The notes under the pieces were generated by a model. It was not told the origin of the DNA. It searched no databases and saw only the letters and a program-made list of their open reading frames with translations. Positions 52,508 to 62,035 of a stretch of DNA of 64,000 bases are shown piece after piece. Both the position numbers and the translations under genes were made by a program. Each line of letters begins with the position of its first letter. The first letter of the stretch is position 1. Source of the stretch: an uncultured Flavobacteriaceae bacterium (lineage in GTDB: Bacteria > Bacteroidota > Bacteroidia > Flavobacteriales > Flavobacteriaceae); NCBI GenBank assembly GCA_947497245.1, contig CANMFO010000005.1, positions 124,001 through 188,000 of the forward strand. The letters are read 5' to 3'.

Positions 52508-53095
52508 TTGGAAGAGTGCAATATATATAGGGAAAAGATTCTTGAGGATCTTAAAAATGGCGATAAATATGCCTTCAAGGTGATTTTTGACTCGTACCAT
52601 AAAAGACTCTATCCCTTTGTTTTTTCGATGACGAAATCCAGTCCCGCGACCGAAGATATTCTTCAGGAGGTATTCCTGAAAATCTGGTTGCACAGGGAAA
52701 CCTTGGATTCACAAAACTCCCTGAGCCCGTACATTTTTACGATTGCCCGAAACCTTACCTATAACTATTTGAGAAGCGTGGCCAACAATGAACAACTGAA
52801 ACGGCAAATGTGGGAAAACCTTTCGGTCTTGGACCGAAAGACCGAAAATTTACTCCAGTTCAAGGAATATGAAAACATCCTGAGCGCCATTCTAACAAAG
52901 CTGCCCGAGCAAAAAATGAAGATTTTTATCCTTTCCAAGCGACAGGGAAAGAGCAATCAGGAGATTGCCGAACTACTGGAAATTTCCCCGAAGACCGTCA
53001 AAAACCACCTTTGGAAGGCACTGCAACTCATTCGGGTCCAACTACAACCTTATATCGCCCATGTCCTAATGGTGTGTTTGCCCCTCTTTGGGTAG
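52508..53095 (+). CDS. ECF sigma factor (FecI-like)
   Basis: A 195-residue sigma factor. There is no ATG at the beginning; TTG at 52508 (reading MEECNIYREKILEDL) is the only start that keeps region 2. Region 2 is SSPATEDILQEVFLKIWLHR, and region 4 is SNQEIAELLEISPKTVKNHL within a LPEQKMKIF context. With FecR 126 bp downstream and an STN-domain SusC, it forms a cell-surface signalling chain that turns on transporter transcription when ligand arrives. The rare start may keep its level low. Confidence 0.9.
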   Translation: MEECNIYREKILEDLKNGDKYAFKVIFDSYHKRLYPFVFSMTKSSPATEDILQEVFLKIWLHRETLDSQNSLSPYIFTIARNLTYNYLRSVANNEQLKRQMWENLSVLDRKTENLLQFKEYENILSAILTKLPEQKMKIFILSKRQGKSNQEIAELLEISPKTVKNHLWKALQLIRVQLQPYIAHVLMVCLPLFG

Positions 53096-53221
53096 CACCG
53101 CCCCCTCGTTTACAATTTTTTTTATAAAAGACCACTTTGATCTGGGACTTTTGGTGCTTTCAGGTGTATTACATGTATAGCACCCTTGTTAAACAATAAT
53201 TTGAGCTGAAGAAAACTGGGA

Positions 53222-54442
53222 ATGAAGAAACCGTTCGATCTAAAGAAAACATTCGAAAAGTTTGTGAACAATACGCTAACAAAATCGGAGTACGATACCT
53301 TAATGGGGTGTATTGAAAAAGGGGAGAACAAGGAAGAACTGGAGCGGATACTGGACGAATTTCTGCGCGAGAGCGAGGCTGCTGACGGGGAGGGTACCCC
53401 AGAGGACCTTTACCAAAAAATTAGGGTGGAAATGGAGAACAAGAAAGTATATGGATCGCAGAAAAAGGTACGGTCGATGAAAAAAAAAGGAAGGGCATTT
53501 TGGTATGGTGCGGCCGCATCTGCCGTTCTTTTGGCGGGCTTGTTCTATGGCCTCCAAGAGGAACTTTTCTTGCCTGAGCCGGTTGCTCCCACCGTCAAAG
53601 TAGTAGACCCGAACGCCATTACCCTGAAACAGGGCGATGGGAATGTCAGTGTGGTCGATGAAAACGGGGAACGAAATATCGTGGACACCGAAGGAAACAT
53701 AATCGGGTCGCAAAAGGGGAACCAATTGAACTATAAGGTGGTCAAGGACGGCGTCCCACGGGAACTGGTCTTCAACGAACTGACCGTTCCGTATGGCAAA
53801 CGGTTCGACCTGGTGCTTTCCGATGGCACACAGATAAAACTGAATGCGGGCACTTCGATCAGGTACCCCGTACAGTTTATCAAGGGAAACGAAAGAAAGG
53901 TGTACCTGAGGGGCGAGGCCTATTTTGATGTGGCCAAGGATGAACAACATCCCTTTGTCGTGAATGCGAACGAAGTCAACGTGCAGGTTTTGGGCACCGA
54001 GTTCAACGTGTCGTTCTACCCGGAGGATGCCAACATAAACACGGTTTTGGTGGAGGGCGCGGTCAATTTATACGAGGAGAAAAATCTTGATGCCGTAACT
54101 GTCCTGACCCCCGGGAACATGGCTTCCTGGAACAGGTCGGAAAAGGAGATGTCCGTAAAAAAAGTGGACATAAGCCTGCATACGGCTTGGAAGGACGGGA
54201 TATTGCTCTTCAAGGGGACCCCGTTCAACAGTATCCGCAAAAAACTGGAACGCCACTTTGACATCTCCATAGAAAACCAGTACCCATTTTTGGAAGACCA
54301 GGTCTATACGGCCACCTTCCAGGAGGAGGGCATTGAGGAAATATTGAATGCCTTTAAAGAGGACACTCCCTTTTCATACGAAATGGGGAATGGCGGAATA
54401 ACCATATTGAACACTGACAGATCTACTGACCAAAAACGATGA
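53222..54442 (+). CDS. FecR-family anti-sigma factor
   Basis: A 406-residue inner-membrane protein. A cytoplasmic N-terminal part (residues about 1-88) would hold the sigma factor. One membrane segment follows at about 92-110 (FWYGAAASAVLLAGLFYGL). The periplasmic FecR domain is at about 190-290 (LTVPYGKRFDLVLSDGTQIK, LRGEAYFDVAKDEQHPFVV, VLGTEFNVSFYPED), and a C-terminal DUF4974 domain is at about 320-395 (NSIRKKLERHFDISIENQ). The DUF4974 part contacts the STN domain of the SusC next to it. Confidence 0.93.
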   Translation: MKKPFDLKKTFEKFVNNTLTKSEYDTLMGCIEKGENKEELERILDEFLRESEAADGEGTPEDLYQKIRVEMENKKVYGSQKKVRSMKKKGRAFWYGAAASAVLLAGLFYGLQEELFLPEPVAPTVKVVDPNAITLKQGDGNVSVVDENGERNIVDTEGNIIGSQKGNQLNYKVVKDGVPRELVFNELTVPYGKRFDLVLSDGTQIKLNAGTSIRYPVQFIKGNERKVYLRGEAYFDVAKDEQHPFVVNANEVNVQVLGTEFNVSFYPEDANINTVLVEGAVNLYEEKNLDAVTVLTPGNMASWNRSEKEMSVKKVDISLHTAWKDGILLFKGTPFNSIRKKLERHFDISIENQYPFLEDQVYTATFQEEGIEEILNAFKEDTPFSYEMGNGGITILNTDRSTDQKR

Positions 54443-54580
54443 TGCCTATGAAATGAACCCTTTGAAGCTTAGATGACAAGAATCTCTTTATATAAAAAGG
54501 CCGGAAAATGTTGCAGCATTTCCCGACCTGTACTGAAGATTCAACCAAAATTAAGTCGAATCAACAACCTCAACGAAAAT

Positions 54581-57500
54581 ATGAAAAAAATCAGCTCTTG
54601 CGGATCGTTTCTCTACGAACGGTTTTGCAAACACAACTTGAAAATGAAACTAACGACGATCTTAATCATAGTTTCCCTATTCCAGATTCAAGCCAACACC
54701 TATTCCCAAAAAGCGAAGGTCACCTTGAATCTAGAAAATGTAACTGTGGAAAAGGTGTTCTCCGAAATAGAGGCACAATCAAAATTCAGGTTCCTGTACA
54801 ACCATGAAAAGGTAAATGTAAACAGGAAAGTATCCATTAACGCGGACAAGCTTCCCATTTCAGATGTTCTGGAGTCCATTTTTAGGAATACGGACATCTA
54901 CTTCCTGGTGAAGCGGAAACAGATCATTTTGAAGACCGGAAAAGTTAGGCCCCCTGTTCCCATAGCGGAAGAAGAGGACCAGGAACTACAGATTAGCGGC
55001 ACCGTAACGGACGGGGACGGAGTGCCCTTGCCAGGGGCCAATATACTTGAAAAGGGTACCACCAATGGTACACAGAGCGATTTCGACGGCAATTTTTTGA
55101 TAACCGTTGCCGATGAAAATGCGGTTCTGGTGGTCTCCTATATTGGTTTTGCGCCGCAGGAAATCCCTGTAAACGGCCAAAGCAATATTACCGTCCAGAT
55201 GCAGGCGGACGCCAGTGACCTGGAAGAGGTGGTCGTAGTGGGCTATGGAATCCAGAAAAAATCCGATGTTACCGGCTCCATCGCTTCCATAAAGAGCGAA
55301 AATTTTAACAAAGGGGTTGTGGCGAATCCCGGCCAACTTTTACAGGGCAAACTGGCGGGTGTCAATGTTTCCAATGTAAGTGGGGAACCTGGCGCTGCCC
55401 AAAATATCATTATCCGTGGTGTGGGGAGTTTGCGATCGGGCACAACACCACTTTTCGTGATCGATGGTTTTGTCATAGACAATGCCAGTACCGGGGTGGC
55501 CTCAAACCCCTTGAACTTTATAAACCCGCAGGATATAGCTTCTATTGACGTGTTGAAAGATGCTTCCGCGGCAGCAATTTATGGAGCGCGGGCGGCCAAT
55601 GGGGTAATTGTGATCACCACCAAAAAAGGAGTGGCGGGGAAAACAGAAATGAATTTGTCGATATCCACGGCAATATCCTCCATAGCAAACCCAATGGACG
55701 TGTTCAGCGCCAGTGAATTTAGAAATCAGGTGGCAGCGGTCGGAGGTACCCTATTTGATGGGGGTGCGGATACCGATTGGCAGGACGAACTGACCCGGAC
55801 CGGTGTTTCCAAGAATGTCAACTTTTCCATGAGCGGAGGCGCTTCGGATAAGTTTTCCTATTATGTTTCTACCGGTTTGGACGATCAAGAGGGTACCTTT
55901 AACAACAGTGCTTTAAAACGATACTCTGGTCGGGTGAATCTGACCCAAAAGGCACTGAAAGGACGTTTCAACGTAGATTTCAACTTAACCGCTTCCCGAA
56001 CGGTAAACGAAAGACCGGACACCGGATCGATAGTAGTGGATGCATTGCAATTGAACCCCACCATACCGGTATTCACCAATGGGGAACCCACTTTTTTGGA
56101 TGAAAGACTGAACCCTGCTGTCCGTAATCGGATTTTCACCGATGAGGCCATCAGCAACCGTATTTTAGCGAATATCCTACCCTCATTGGAAATTATAGAC
56201 GGACTGACCTATAAATTGAACCTGGGTATCGACTATGCTTCCACCAACCGCGATGAACAACGTATTCCTTATACACTGTTGGAAGGTTTTGAGGACGGTT
56301 TTTTGAACACCACCTCCACAATCAACAGCAATACCTTGATCGAAAACACTTTGACCTATAACTTCAGTCAGGGCAAGCACAACGCAATCGTATTGGTAGG
56401 ACATTCCTATCAGGAAACCACCTTCGAGCGAAAGCGACTTGAACTGGACGGATTTGCCGACAACGGCATAGAACCCAGGTACCAAGATCAGATCAGTACA
56501 GAGGTTCTTCCCACTACCCTGGAATCAGATGCTTTTAAAAATGAACAACAGTCTTTTTTCGGCAGGTTGAACTATACCTATGACGACAAATACTTGTTAA
56601 CGGCCACCATGAGGGCGGATGGTTCATCGCGGTTTGGCGCGAACAATAAATATGGGTATTTCCCCTCGGTTGCCTTGGGATGGAATATTACCAAAGAAAG
56701 TTTCCTGGCCGATAACGATGTGTTCAATACCCTGAAGTTACGTGCAAGTTGGGGCCAGACCGGGAATCAGGACGGGCTCGCCAGTAAAGTAAGTTTGGCA
56801 AGTTTTATTGATTCCAAGATTGAAAATGATACCTATCCCCTAAACCCGAATGCCAGTAGCTTGGACGATTATCCCTTTGGGACCATTGCGGTGCGTACCC
56901 CGGACCCTGGTCTTCAGTGGGAGGTCAGTACACAGACCAACGTGGGCTTGGACTTTGCCCTGTTCGGTAACAAGATAACAGGAGCGTTGGACTATTTCAA
57001 CAAGGTAACCAGTGATGTGCTGCATCTGTCCAATAGAATAGATCCAATACAACCTACGGTACAGTTTTGGACCAATATTCCCGATATGGAAATCAAGAAT
57101 ACAGGGGTGGAGTTCGCACTGGACTATCGAGGTAATTTTGGCGAAGATTTTACCTTCAATATTGGCGGCAATATATCATATACCGACAATAAGGTGGTAG
57201 ACTCCCCATTTGCGGTCATTACCACAGGAGTTGCCCAGGGTGCCGGGCAAACAGGAGCCACCATCAATGGCTATATCAACGATGAGCCTATAGGTGCCTT
57301 TTATATGAAGGAGTTTATCGGTATCGGTGCCGATGGGTTGAATCAATTTAGGGACGTGGTCCCCGATGGGGAATCTTTGGACAATGACAGAATTGTGGTG
57401 GGGAGCGCATTACCTGATGTTCTTTATGCATTTTATTTTAGTTCCAATTATAAGAATTTTGACTTTGAGTTGAACTTCAATGGGGTTTCCGGCAATAAGA

Positions 57501-57892
57501 TCTATAACCATACGGCGATGACATTGTTTTCCAATGGGCAGTTGAGTAGAAGTCTGAATACCACCGATTTTGCCGTTCAGTTTCCCAATGAAGACCTGAG
57601 CAATTCCAACGAGGTTTCTACCCGTTATCTGGAAGATGGTAGTTTCCTGCGCTTGCAGAATGCCACCTTGGGCTATACACTGGATCCAAGCAATGTTGGA
57701 TTCGGGGATTGGGTAAGCAATATCCGCATTACCGTAACAGGGCAAAACCTGTTCGTGATCACGGATTATTCGGGTTTTGATCCAGAGGTAAATACGGGCA
57801 ATGAATCGAATGGCACGCAAACCTTTGGTATCGACCGGTTTACCTATCCTTCCCCAAGAACATTATTGTTGGGCCTTAATGTATCTTTTTAA
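54581..57892 (+). CDS. SusC-family TonB-linked receptor with STN signalling domain
   Basis: A 1103-residue outer-membrane receptor. ATG at 54581 is preferred over 54473; a long signal region ends near QANTYSQ. Residues about 45-120 are the STN domain (VTLNLENVTVEKVFSEIEAQ, ADKLPISDVLESIF), which reports ligand to FecR. A carboxypeptidase-regulatory-like domain is at about 130-215 (DGVPLPGANILEKGTTNGTQ). The SusC signature DLEEVVVVGYGIQKKSDVTG and plug (LQGKLAGVNVSN, AAAIYGARAANGVIVITTK) follow, then the barrel ending NVSF. Its cargo is inferred from the regulon as an inositol phosphate or related phosphodiester. Confidence 0.95.
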   Translation: MKKISSCGSFLYERFCKHNLKMKLTTILIIVSLFQIQANTYSQKAKVTLNLENVTVEKVFSEIEAQSKFRFLYNHEKVNVNRKVSINADKLPISDVLESIFRNTDIYFLVKRKQIILKTGKVRPPVPIAEEEDQELQISGTVTDGDGVPLPGANILEKGTTNGTQSDFDGNFLITVADENAVLVVSYIGFAPQEIPVNGQSNITVQMQADASDLEEVVVVGYGIQKKSDVTGSIASIKSENFNKGVVANPGQLLQGKLAGVNVSNVSGEPGAAQNIIIRGVGSLRSGTTPLFVIDGFVIDNASTGVASNPLNFINPQDIASIDVLKDASAAAIYGARAANGVIVITTKKGVAGKTEMNLSISTAISSIANPMDVFSASEFRNQVAAVGGTLFDGGADTDWQDELTRTGVSKNVNFSMSGGASDKFSYYVSTGLDDQEGTFNNSALKRYSGRVNLTQKALKGRFNVDFNLTASRTVNERPDTGSIVVDALQLNPTIPVFTNGEPTFLDERLNPAVRNRIFTDEAISNRILANILPSLEIIDGLTYKLNLGIDYASTNRDEQRIPYTLLEGFEDGFLNTTSTINSNTLIENTLTYNFSQGKHNAIVLVGHSYQETTFERKRLELDGFADNGIEPRYQDQISTEVLPTTLESDAFKNEQQSFFGRLNYTYDDKYLLTATMRADGSSRFGANNKYGYFPSVALGWNITKESFLADNDVFNTLKLRASWGQTGNQDGLASKVSLASFIDSKIENDTYPLNPNASSLDDYPFGTIAVRTPDPGLQWEVSTQTNVGLDFALFGNKITGALDYFNKVTSDVLHLSNRIDPIQPTVQFWTNIPDMEIKNTGVEFALDYRGNFGEDFTFNIGGNISYTDNKVVDSPFAVITTGVAQGAGQTGATINGYINDEPIGAFYMKEFIGIGADGLNQFRDVVPDGESLDNDRIVVGSALPDVLYAFYFSSNYKNFDFELNFNGVSGNKIYNHTAMTLFSNGQLSRSLNTTDFAVQFPNEDLSNSNEVSTRYLEDGSFLRLQNATLGYTLDPSNVGFGDWVSNIRITVTGQNLFVITDYSGFDPEVNTGNESNGTQTFGIDRFTYPSPRTLLLGLNVSF

Positions 57893-57911
57893 TCAAAAAA
57901 TTGTTTCAAAA

Positions 57912-59657
57912 ATGAAAAATAAAATAATTATAGGATTACTGGCAATAAGCTCCTTCTTAAATTGGAACTGTACCGATTTGGAAGAGGAAAGATTGGACGA
58001 AGCTGAATTTGGAGGACAGGCGGAAGTGATTAGCGGTGTCATAGCGCCAGCGTATGGCTATGTTTCCTGGGTCTGGAGGCATACAAACTACTACGGCCTG
58101 CAACTTATCCCCTCGGACGAGGCGATCCTGCCCTTTCGTGGTGGAACGGATTGGTTCGACGGCGGTAAGTTCTTGGCGACCCATCAACACAACTTTACGC
58201 CTACCAACGATCTGATCGGTGATGGCTGGAATGAGCTTGCTACCAATATTTCCAGGACATTGGCGGCCATTGAAGTATTGACCCCCCTTTCGGAGGAGGG
58301 AAATAGTGAAGCTACTTCGGCCCTGTATGAGATGAGGGCGTTGAGGGCGTATTTGAATATGCTGATGCTGGACAGTTGGGGCCTGATTCTCAAAAAAGAG
58401 GCGTCGACCGAACGTTCGGAAGTCCTTAGGGCCCAAGAGGCCATCGACTATATTGAAAGCGAACTGCTGGCGGTTGTAGATGTGATCAACACCAACTTGG
58501 GACCTGGTAGGATCAACCAGGCAGCGGTCTGGGGCTTTTTGGCCCGATTATATCTCAACGCGGCGGTATATAGAGATCCATACGGTACACCCAATTTTAG
58601 CACGGAAGACATGGGCCGTGTGTTACAGTATACCGATAACATTATCAATTCGGGGGCCTATTCATTGTCTCCAGAGTACTTTGACCTGTTCAATGATGAC
58701 AACAATAGCAACGCCGAGTTGATTTTTGCCCTGGATCAAAGAGGTATTTTGAGAAGGGAACACAGTCGGTGGGCGTACTGGTCCATTGCCGGTTCCATGT
58801 TTCCTAGACCGGAGTTCCCAAGTGCCGATGGCACCGACGGTCCCGCTTTTACCTCTGACTTTATACAGACCTGGATCGATGCCTATGGAGCTGTAGATCC
58901 CGCTGAGGCGGATGCACGGTTTTATCAACAGAACACCATTGTCCCTGACGCGCTACAAGATCTGACAGGACTTTCGCCCTTGAACGATGAAGATCACTTT
59001 TATTGCATTGTTCCCGAAGAATTTGAAATGGACAGAGGAATCATACGCGGTACTCAATGGGGACCTCGAAAAGGTGAAGATGGTGAGTTTCTTACTTGTG
59101 ACGGTGGTGAAGTTCGGATTTATCCTGTTTTACAGAGAAAGGGCAATGGCCCCGATAGGGATGTGGGCTATGTGAACCACGTCCTGGACGTTAACTTTAC
59201 CAACGAGGGTTCATTTCACAATACCGGTTACCGCTGTTCCAAATACCAGTTTAGCCGCACCTCGCCGAATGGCAACAATTTTAGTAGTGTGGACCTGGTG
59301 TTGATGCGGTTGGCCGAGATTTATTTGATGCGCGCAGAGGCTAAATTAAGGAATGGGGATGCGGCCGGTGCTTTGGCAGACGTCAACATGGTTAGGGCAT
59401 CGAGAACGGCCCGCCCAGCACAAACCCCGGCAGCATTGACTTCCCTTGATTTGGACATCCTTTTCCGCGAGAGGGGTTTTGAGCTCTATTGGGAAGGCTT
59501 TAGACGGGGCGACCAAATACGTTTTGGTAAATACGAAGATTCGTGGACCGATAAGACCGATTCCGATGTGAACCGAAGATTGTTCCCGATTCCGCAAAGT
59601 GCCGTTGATGCCGCTTCGGGCATAGATGGCTTCTTGGAACAGAATCAGGGATATTAG
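57912..59657 (+). CDS. SusD/RagB-family nutrient-binding lipoprotein
   Basis: A 581-residue lipoprotein; ATG at 57912 starts the signal, with the Cys in LNWNCTDLEEE. Typical SusD parts are ALYEMRALRAYLNMLMLDSW, the helix EIYLMRAEAKLRNGDAAGAL and RERGFELYWEGFRRGDQIRF, which mark the classical SusD branch. The SusD gene at 11641 is of another branch. It forms the lid of the transporter encoded 19 bp upstream and binds the ligand at the surface. A terminator-like hairpin follows its stop. Confidence 0.94.
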   Translation: MKNKIIIGLLAISSFLNWNCTDLEEERLDEAEFGGQAEVISGVIAPAYGYVSWVWRHTNYYGLQLIPSDEAILPFRGGTDWFDGGKFLATHQHNFTPTNDLIGDGWNELATNISRTLAAIEVLTPLSEEGNSEATSALYEMRALRAYLNMLMLDSWGLILKKEASTERSEVLRAQEAIDYIESELLAVVDVINTNLGPGRINQAAVWGFLARLYLNAAVYRDPYGTPNFSTEDMGRVLQYTDNIINSGAYSLSPEYFDLFNDDNNSNAELIFALDQRGILRREHSRWAYWSIAGSMFPRPEFPSADGTDGPAFTSDFIQTWIDAYGAVDPAEADARFYQQNTIVPDALQDLTGLSPLNDEDHFYCIVPEEFEMDRGIIRGTQWGPRKGEDGEFLTCDGGEVRIYPVLQRKGNGPDRDVGYVNHVLDVNFTNEGSFHNTGYRCSKYQFSRTSPNGNNFSSVDLVLMRLAEIYLMRAEAKLRNGDAAGALADVNMVRASRTARPAQTPAALTSLDLDILFRERGFELYWEGFRRGDQIRFGKYEDSWTDKTDSDVNRRLFPIPQSAVDAASGIDGFLEQNQGY

Positions 59658-59687
59658 TAGTTTTGTTAGTTTAGTTTTGATAAGGGT

Positions 59688-59718
59688 GGGCAGTTCATTG
59701 CCTGCCCTTATTGTATTT
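59688..59718 (+). terminator. Terminator-like hairpin after the SusD gene
   Basis: GGGCAG (59688-59693) and CTGCCC (59702-59707) pair over an 8-base loop, followed by the T-rich TTATTGTATTT. It would separate susCD from the LacI gene. Confidence 0.5.
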
Positions 59719-59913
59719 CAAATACGCAGTTTTTCGCTCGTTGGGCCCCTCCCGATTAAATTGGGTCCGCCATCCTTTGGAGATTCCAGCGAGAACTGTT
59801 TTTTTTTCGTATTTTGGATTTGGTATTGCAAATGTCCGGTCTCGAGGTCCGCGGTACATGTCCGAAGGCCCGAAAGGGAAAGTGGAGCTTGAAAGGTTAA
59901 ATATTGGTATATC

Positions 59914-60939
59914 ATGAAAAAGGGTCGCGTAACAATCACGGATATTGCCCGTGAGCTCAATATTGCCCCCTCCACGGTTTCGAGGGCCTTGAAGGACCAT
60001 CCCGCCTTAAAAAAGGAGACCAAGGAAGCGGTGAAGGCTTTGGCCGAGAAATTGGATTATCAGCCAAACCTTTTGGCGCTGAACCTTTTACAGAAAAAGT
60101 CAAACACCATCGGGGTGATCGTCCCGGAGATTACCAGTCACTTCTTCTCCGCCATAATTACGGGCATCCAAGATGTGATCGGCACTTCGGATTACAATAT
60201 CATGATATGTCTTTCCAACGAATCTTTCGATGAGGAAAAGACCTTGATCGAGAAATTGTCCAAACTGCCGGTGGACGGCGTGCTGGTGTCCCCATCCTCC
60301 GAAACGAAGGACTTTGACCATTTTCGACGCCTTCAAAAAAATGGTACCCCCGTGGTGGTCTTTGACAGGGATTGCCCGGGATTGGAATCGGACAAGGTTT
60401 TGGTCGATGACTACTCAGGGGCCTTTCAGGCAGTGGAATACCTTATCCGGTCGGGTTGCAAGAGAATTGCGCACTTGGGGGGACCCGTGAACCTGAGTAC
60501 AACAAAACATCGCCTTTTGGGATACCTCGATGCGCTGGAAAAAAACAAGGTGCCCGTTCAGAAAAAGTATATTGTGCACGTACCCGGATTTTCACATAAA
60601 GATGGCCTTAAACCCACTAAAAAACTATTGAGACTGGAAGACCCACCGGACGCCATTTTTGCCATGAACGACAACATTGCCATCTCCGCAATGCATATTG
60701 CGGAAAAATTGGGATTTGGGATCCCCGGGGACATTTCGATCGTGGGTTTTGACGACCAGCCCAATTCCTCGTACTTTACCCCCTCGCTGTCAACGGTCTG
60801 GCAGCCGGTCTATAGTATCGGAATGCTCTCGGCACGGATTCTGTTACATCGATTGGACGAGCCGGACGCCCCATTGGAATTTAGACATGAAAGCTTTAGG
60901 CCGGAACTGGTAATACGGGGATCTTCAAGGAAAATATGA
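59914..60939 (+). CDS. LacI/GalR-family transcriptional regulator
   Basis: A 341-residue regulator. The N-terminal HTH is ITDIARELNIAPSTVSRAL (residues about 8-26), followed by the hinge with YQPNLLALNLLQKK. The sugar-binding part starts NTIGVIVPEITSHFFSAII, with DAIFAMNDNIAISAMHIAEK and SIVGFDDQPNSSYFTPSLST later. It stands between the SusCD genes and the inositol operon, and one of three identical palindromes lies 35 bp after its stop. It is therefore the best candidate for the protein binding ATGCAAACCTTTGCAT. The inducer is likely to be inositol or a pathway intermediate, which is inference. Confidence 0.93.
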   Translation: MKKGRVTITDIARELNIAPSTVSRALKDHPALKKETKEAVKALAEKLDYQPNLLALNLLQKKSNTIGVIVPEITSHFFSAIITGIQDVIGTSDYNIMICLSNESFDEEKTLIEKLSKLPVDGVLVSPSSETKDFDHFRRLQKNGTPVVVFDRDCPGLESDKVLVDDYSGAFQAVEYLIRSGCKRIAHLGGPVNLSTTKHRLLGYLDALEKNKVPVQKKYIVHVPGFSHKDGLKPTKKLLRLEDPPDAIFAMNDNIAISAMHIAEKLGFGIPGDISIVGFDDQPNSSYFTPSLSTVWQPVYSIGMLSARILLHRLDEPDAPLEFRHESFRPELVIRGSSRKI

Positions 60940-60973
60940 TGGAGTGCAAAGGCCGACACAACAGTGCCGGTTT

Positions 60974-60989
60974 ATGCAAACCTTTGCAT
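60974..60989. promoter_or_regulatory. LacI-type operator, copy 3
   Basis: ATGCAAACCTTTGCAT, identical to copies at 50336 and 52313, lies 97 bp before the inositol operon's first start. Its right half (TTTG at 60983) also serves as the -33 box of a probable promoter, so a bound LacI protein would block transcription. Confidence 0.78.
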
Positions 60990-61014
60990 TGCCTTTTGGT
61001 ACGGAATACTTTTC
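60983..61014 (+). promoter_or_regulatory. Probable promoter of the inositol catabolic operon
   Basis: TTTG (60983) and TACTTTTC (61007) with a 20-bp spacer match the Bacteroidota TTTG/TAnnTTTG pattern except for the last base. The -33 box lies inside the operator. Confidence 0.45.
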
Positions 61015-61085
61015 AACACCGATTTTTTATCGTTTTTTTATGAAAGAATGCCCTTGCAGCGGTAGGCTGTTAAACTCAGGTATAT

Positions 61086-62027
61086 ATGGTGGTTTCCCCT
61101 AGAACTTTCTTTAAGAGATGTTATGGCAAATATGCCATAGCGGCCGTGAACGTTTTTACGATGGAACAGGTACTTGGTCTGTTCCGTGCGGGGCAAAGGG
61201 CCAATGCACCGTTTATTGTACAGACCACCCCGGTGGCCCGGAATTATGCCCATACCGATATGCTGTTGGGAATGATCGATTCGGCGTCCAGGATATATCC
61301 CAAAACGGTCTATGCGGTCCATTTGGACCATGGCGACCAGGAACATGCTTTTGATGCGGTGGAATCGAACAAATACAACTCTGTGATGATCGATGCTTCC
61401 CACCACGATTTTGGGACCAACGTGCAAAGAACACGTGCCGTGGTCGGGAAAGCACATGAAAAAGATGTGGTCGTGGAAGCTGAATTGGGCGTACTGAGTG
61501 GTGTGGAGGACGATATTTCGATTGATGAAAAACACGCAAAATATACCCAGCCTTCACAAGTTAGGCAGTTTGTACAACAGACCGATTGTGATAGTCTGGC
61601 AGTGGCAGTGGGCACCAGCCATGGCGCGTATAAATTTTCAGGTGGCCAAGGGATTCAGTTCGATATACTGCAGGAAATTCAGGAATGCCTCCCAGGATTT
61701 CCCATTGTGCTCCACGGGGGGTCCGCTGTGGACAAGAAAGAAATAAACAGAATAAACCGCAGCGGTGGCACCCTGAAAGAAGGGGCAGCGGGAATTTCCC
61801 CGGAAGAGATCGTCAAATCGATCCAATACGGTATCTGCAAGATCAACATCGCAACGGATACCAGACTGTTGTGGACGAGGGTGCACCGGGAGTTTTTTAA
61901 GGAGACCCCTGAACTTTTCGATCCCATTGTACCAGGGAAAAAATACATGGAGGCCTACACGGATTTTATGTTGCAAAAATTCGAACTGTTGGGAGCCACG
62001 GGCAAAGCAAATGAATTCATTAAATAA
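61086..62027 (+). CDS. iolJ: Class II ketose-bisphosphate aldolase, probable 6-phospho-5-dehydro-2-deoxygluconate aldolase
   Basis: A 313-residue zinc-dependent aldolase. AIAAVNVFTMEQVLGLFRA, the zinc block VYAVHLDHGDQEHAF, NSVMIDASHHDFG, VVVEAELGVLSGVEDD and IVLHGGSAV follow the fructose-bisphosphate aldolase family. In the inositol pathway this enzyme splits 6-phospho-5-dehydro-2-deoxygluconate into malonate semialdehyde and dihydroxyacetone phosphate. That role is given here by the neighbours (iolB, iolC, iolD), not by a specific motif. It is first in the operon, 8 bp before iolB. Confidence 0.85.
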   Translation: MVVSPRTFFKRCYGKYAIAAVNVFTMEQVLGLFRAGQRANAPFIVQTTPVARNYAHTDMLLGMIDSASRIYPKTVYAVHLDHGDQEHAFDAVESNKYNSVMIDASHHDFGTNVQRTRAVVGKAHEKDVVVEAELGVLSGVEDDISIDEKHAKYTQPSQVRQFVQQTDCDSLAVAVGTSHGAYKFSGGQGIQFDILQEIQECLPGFPIVLHGGSAVDKKEINRINRSGGTLKEGAAGISPEEIVKSIQYGICKINIATDTRLLWTRVHREFFKETPELFDPIVPGKKYMEAYTDFMLQKFELLGATGKANEFIK

Positions 62028-62035
62028 AGGAACCT

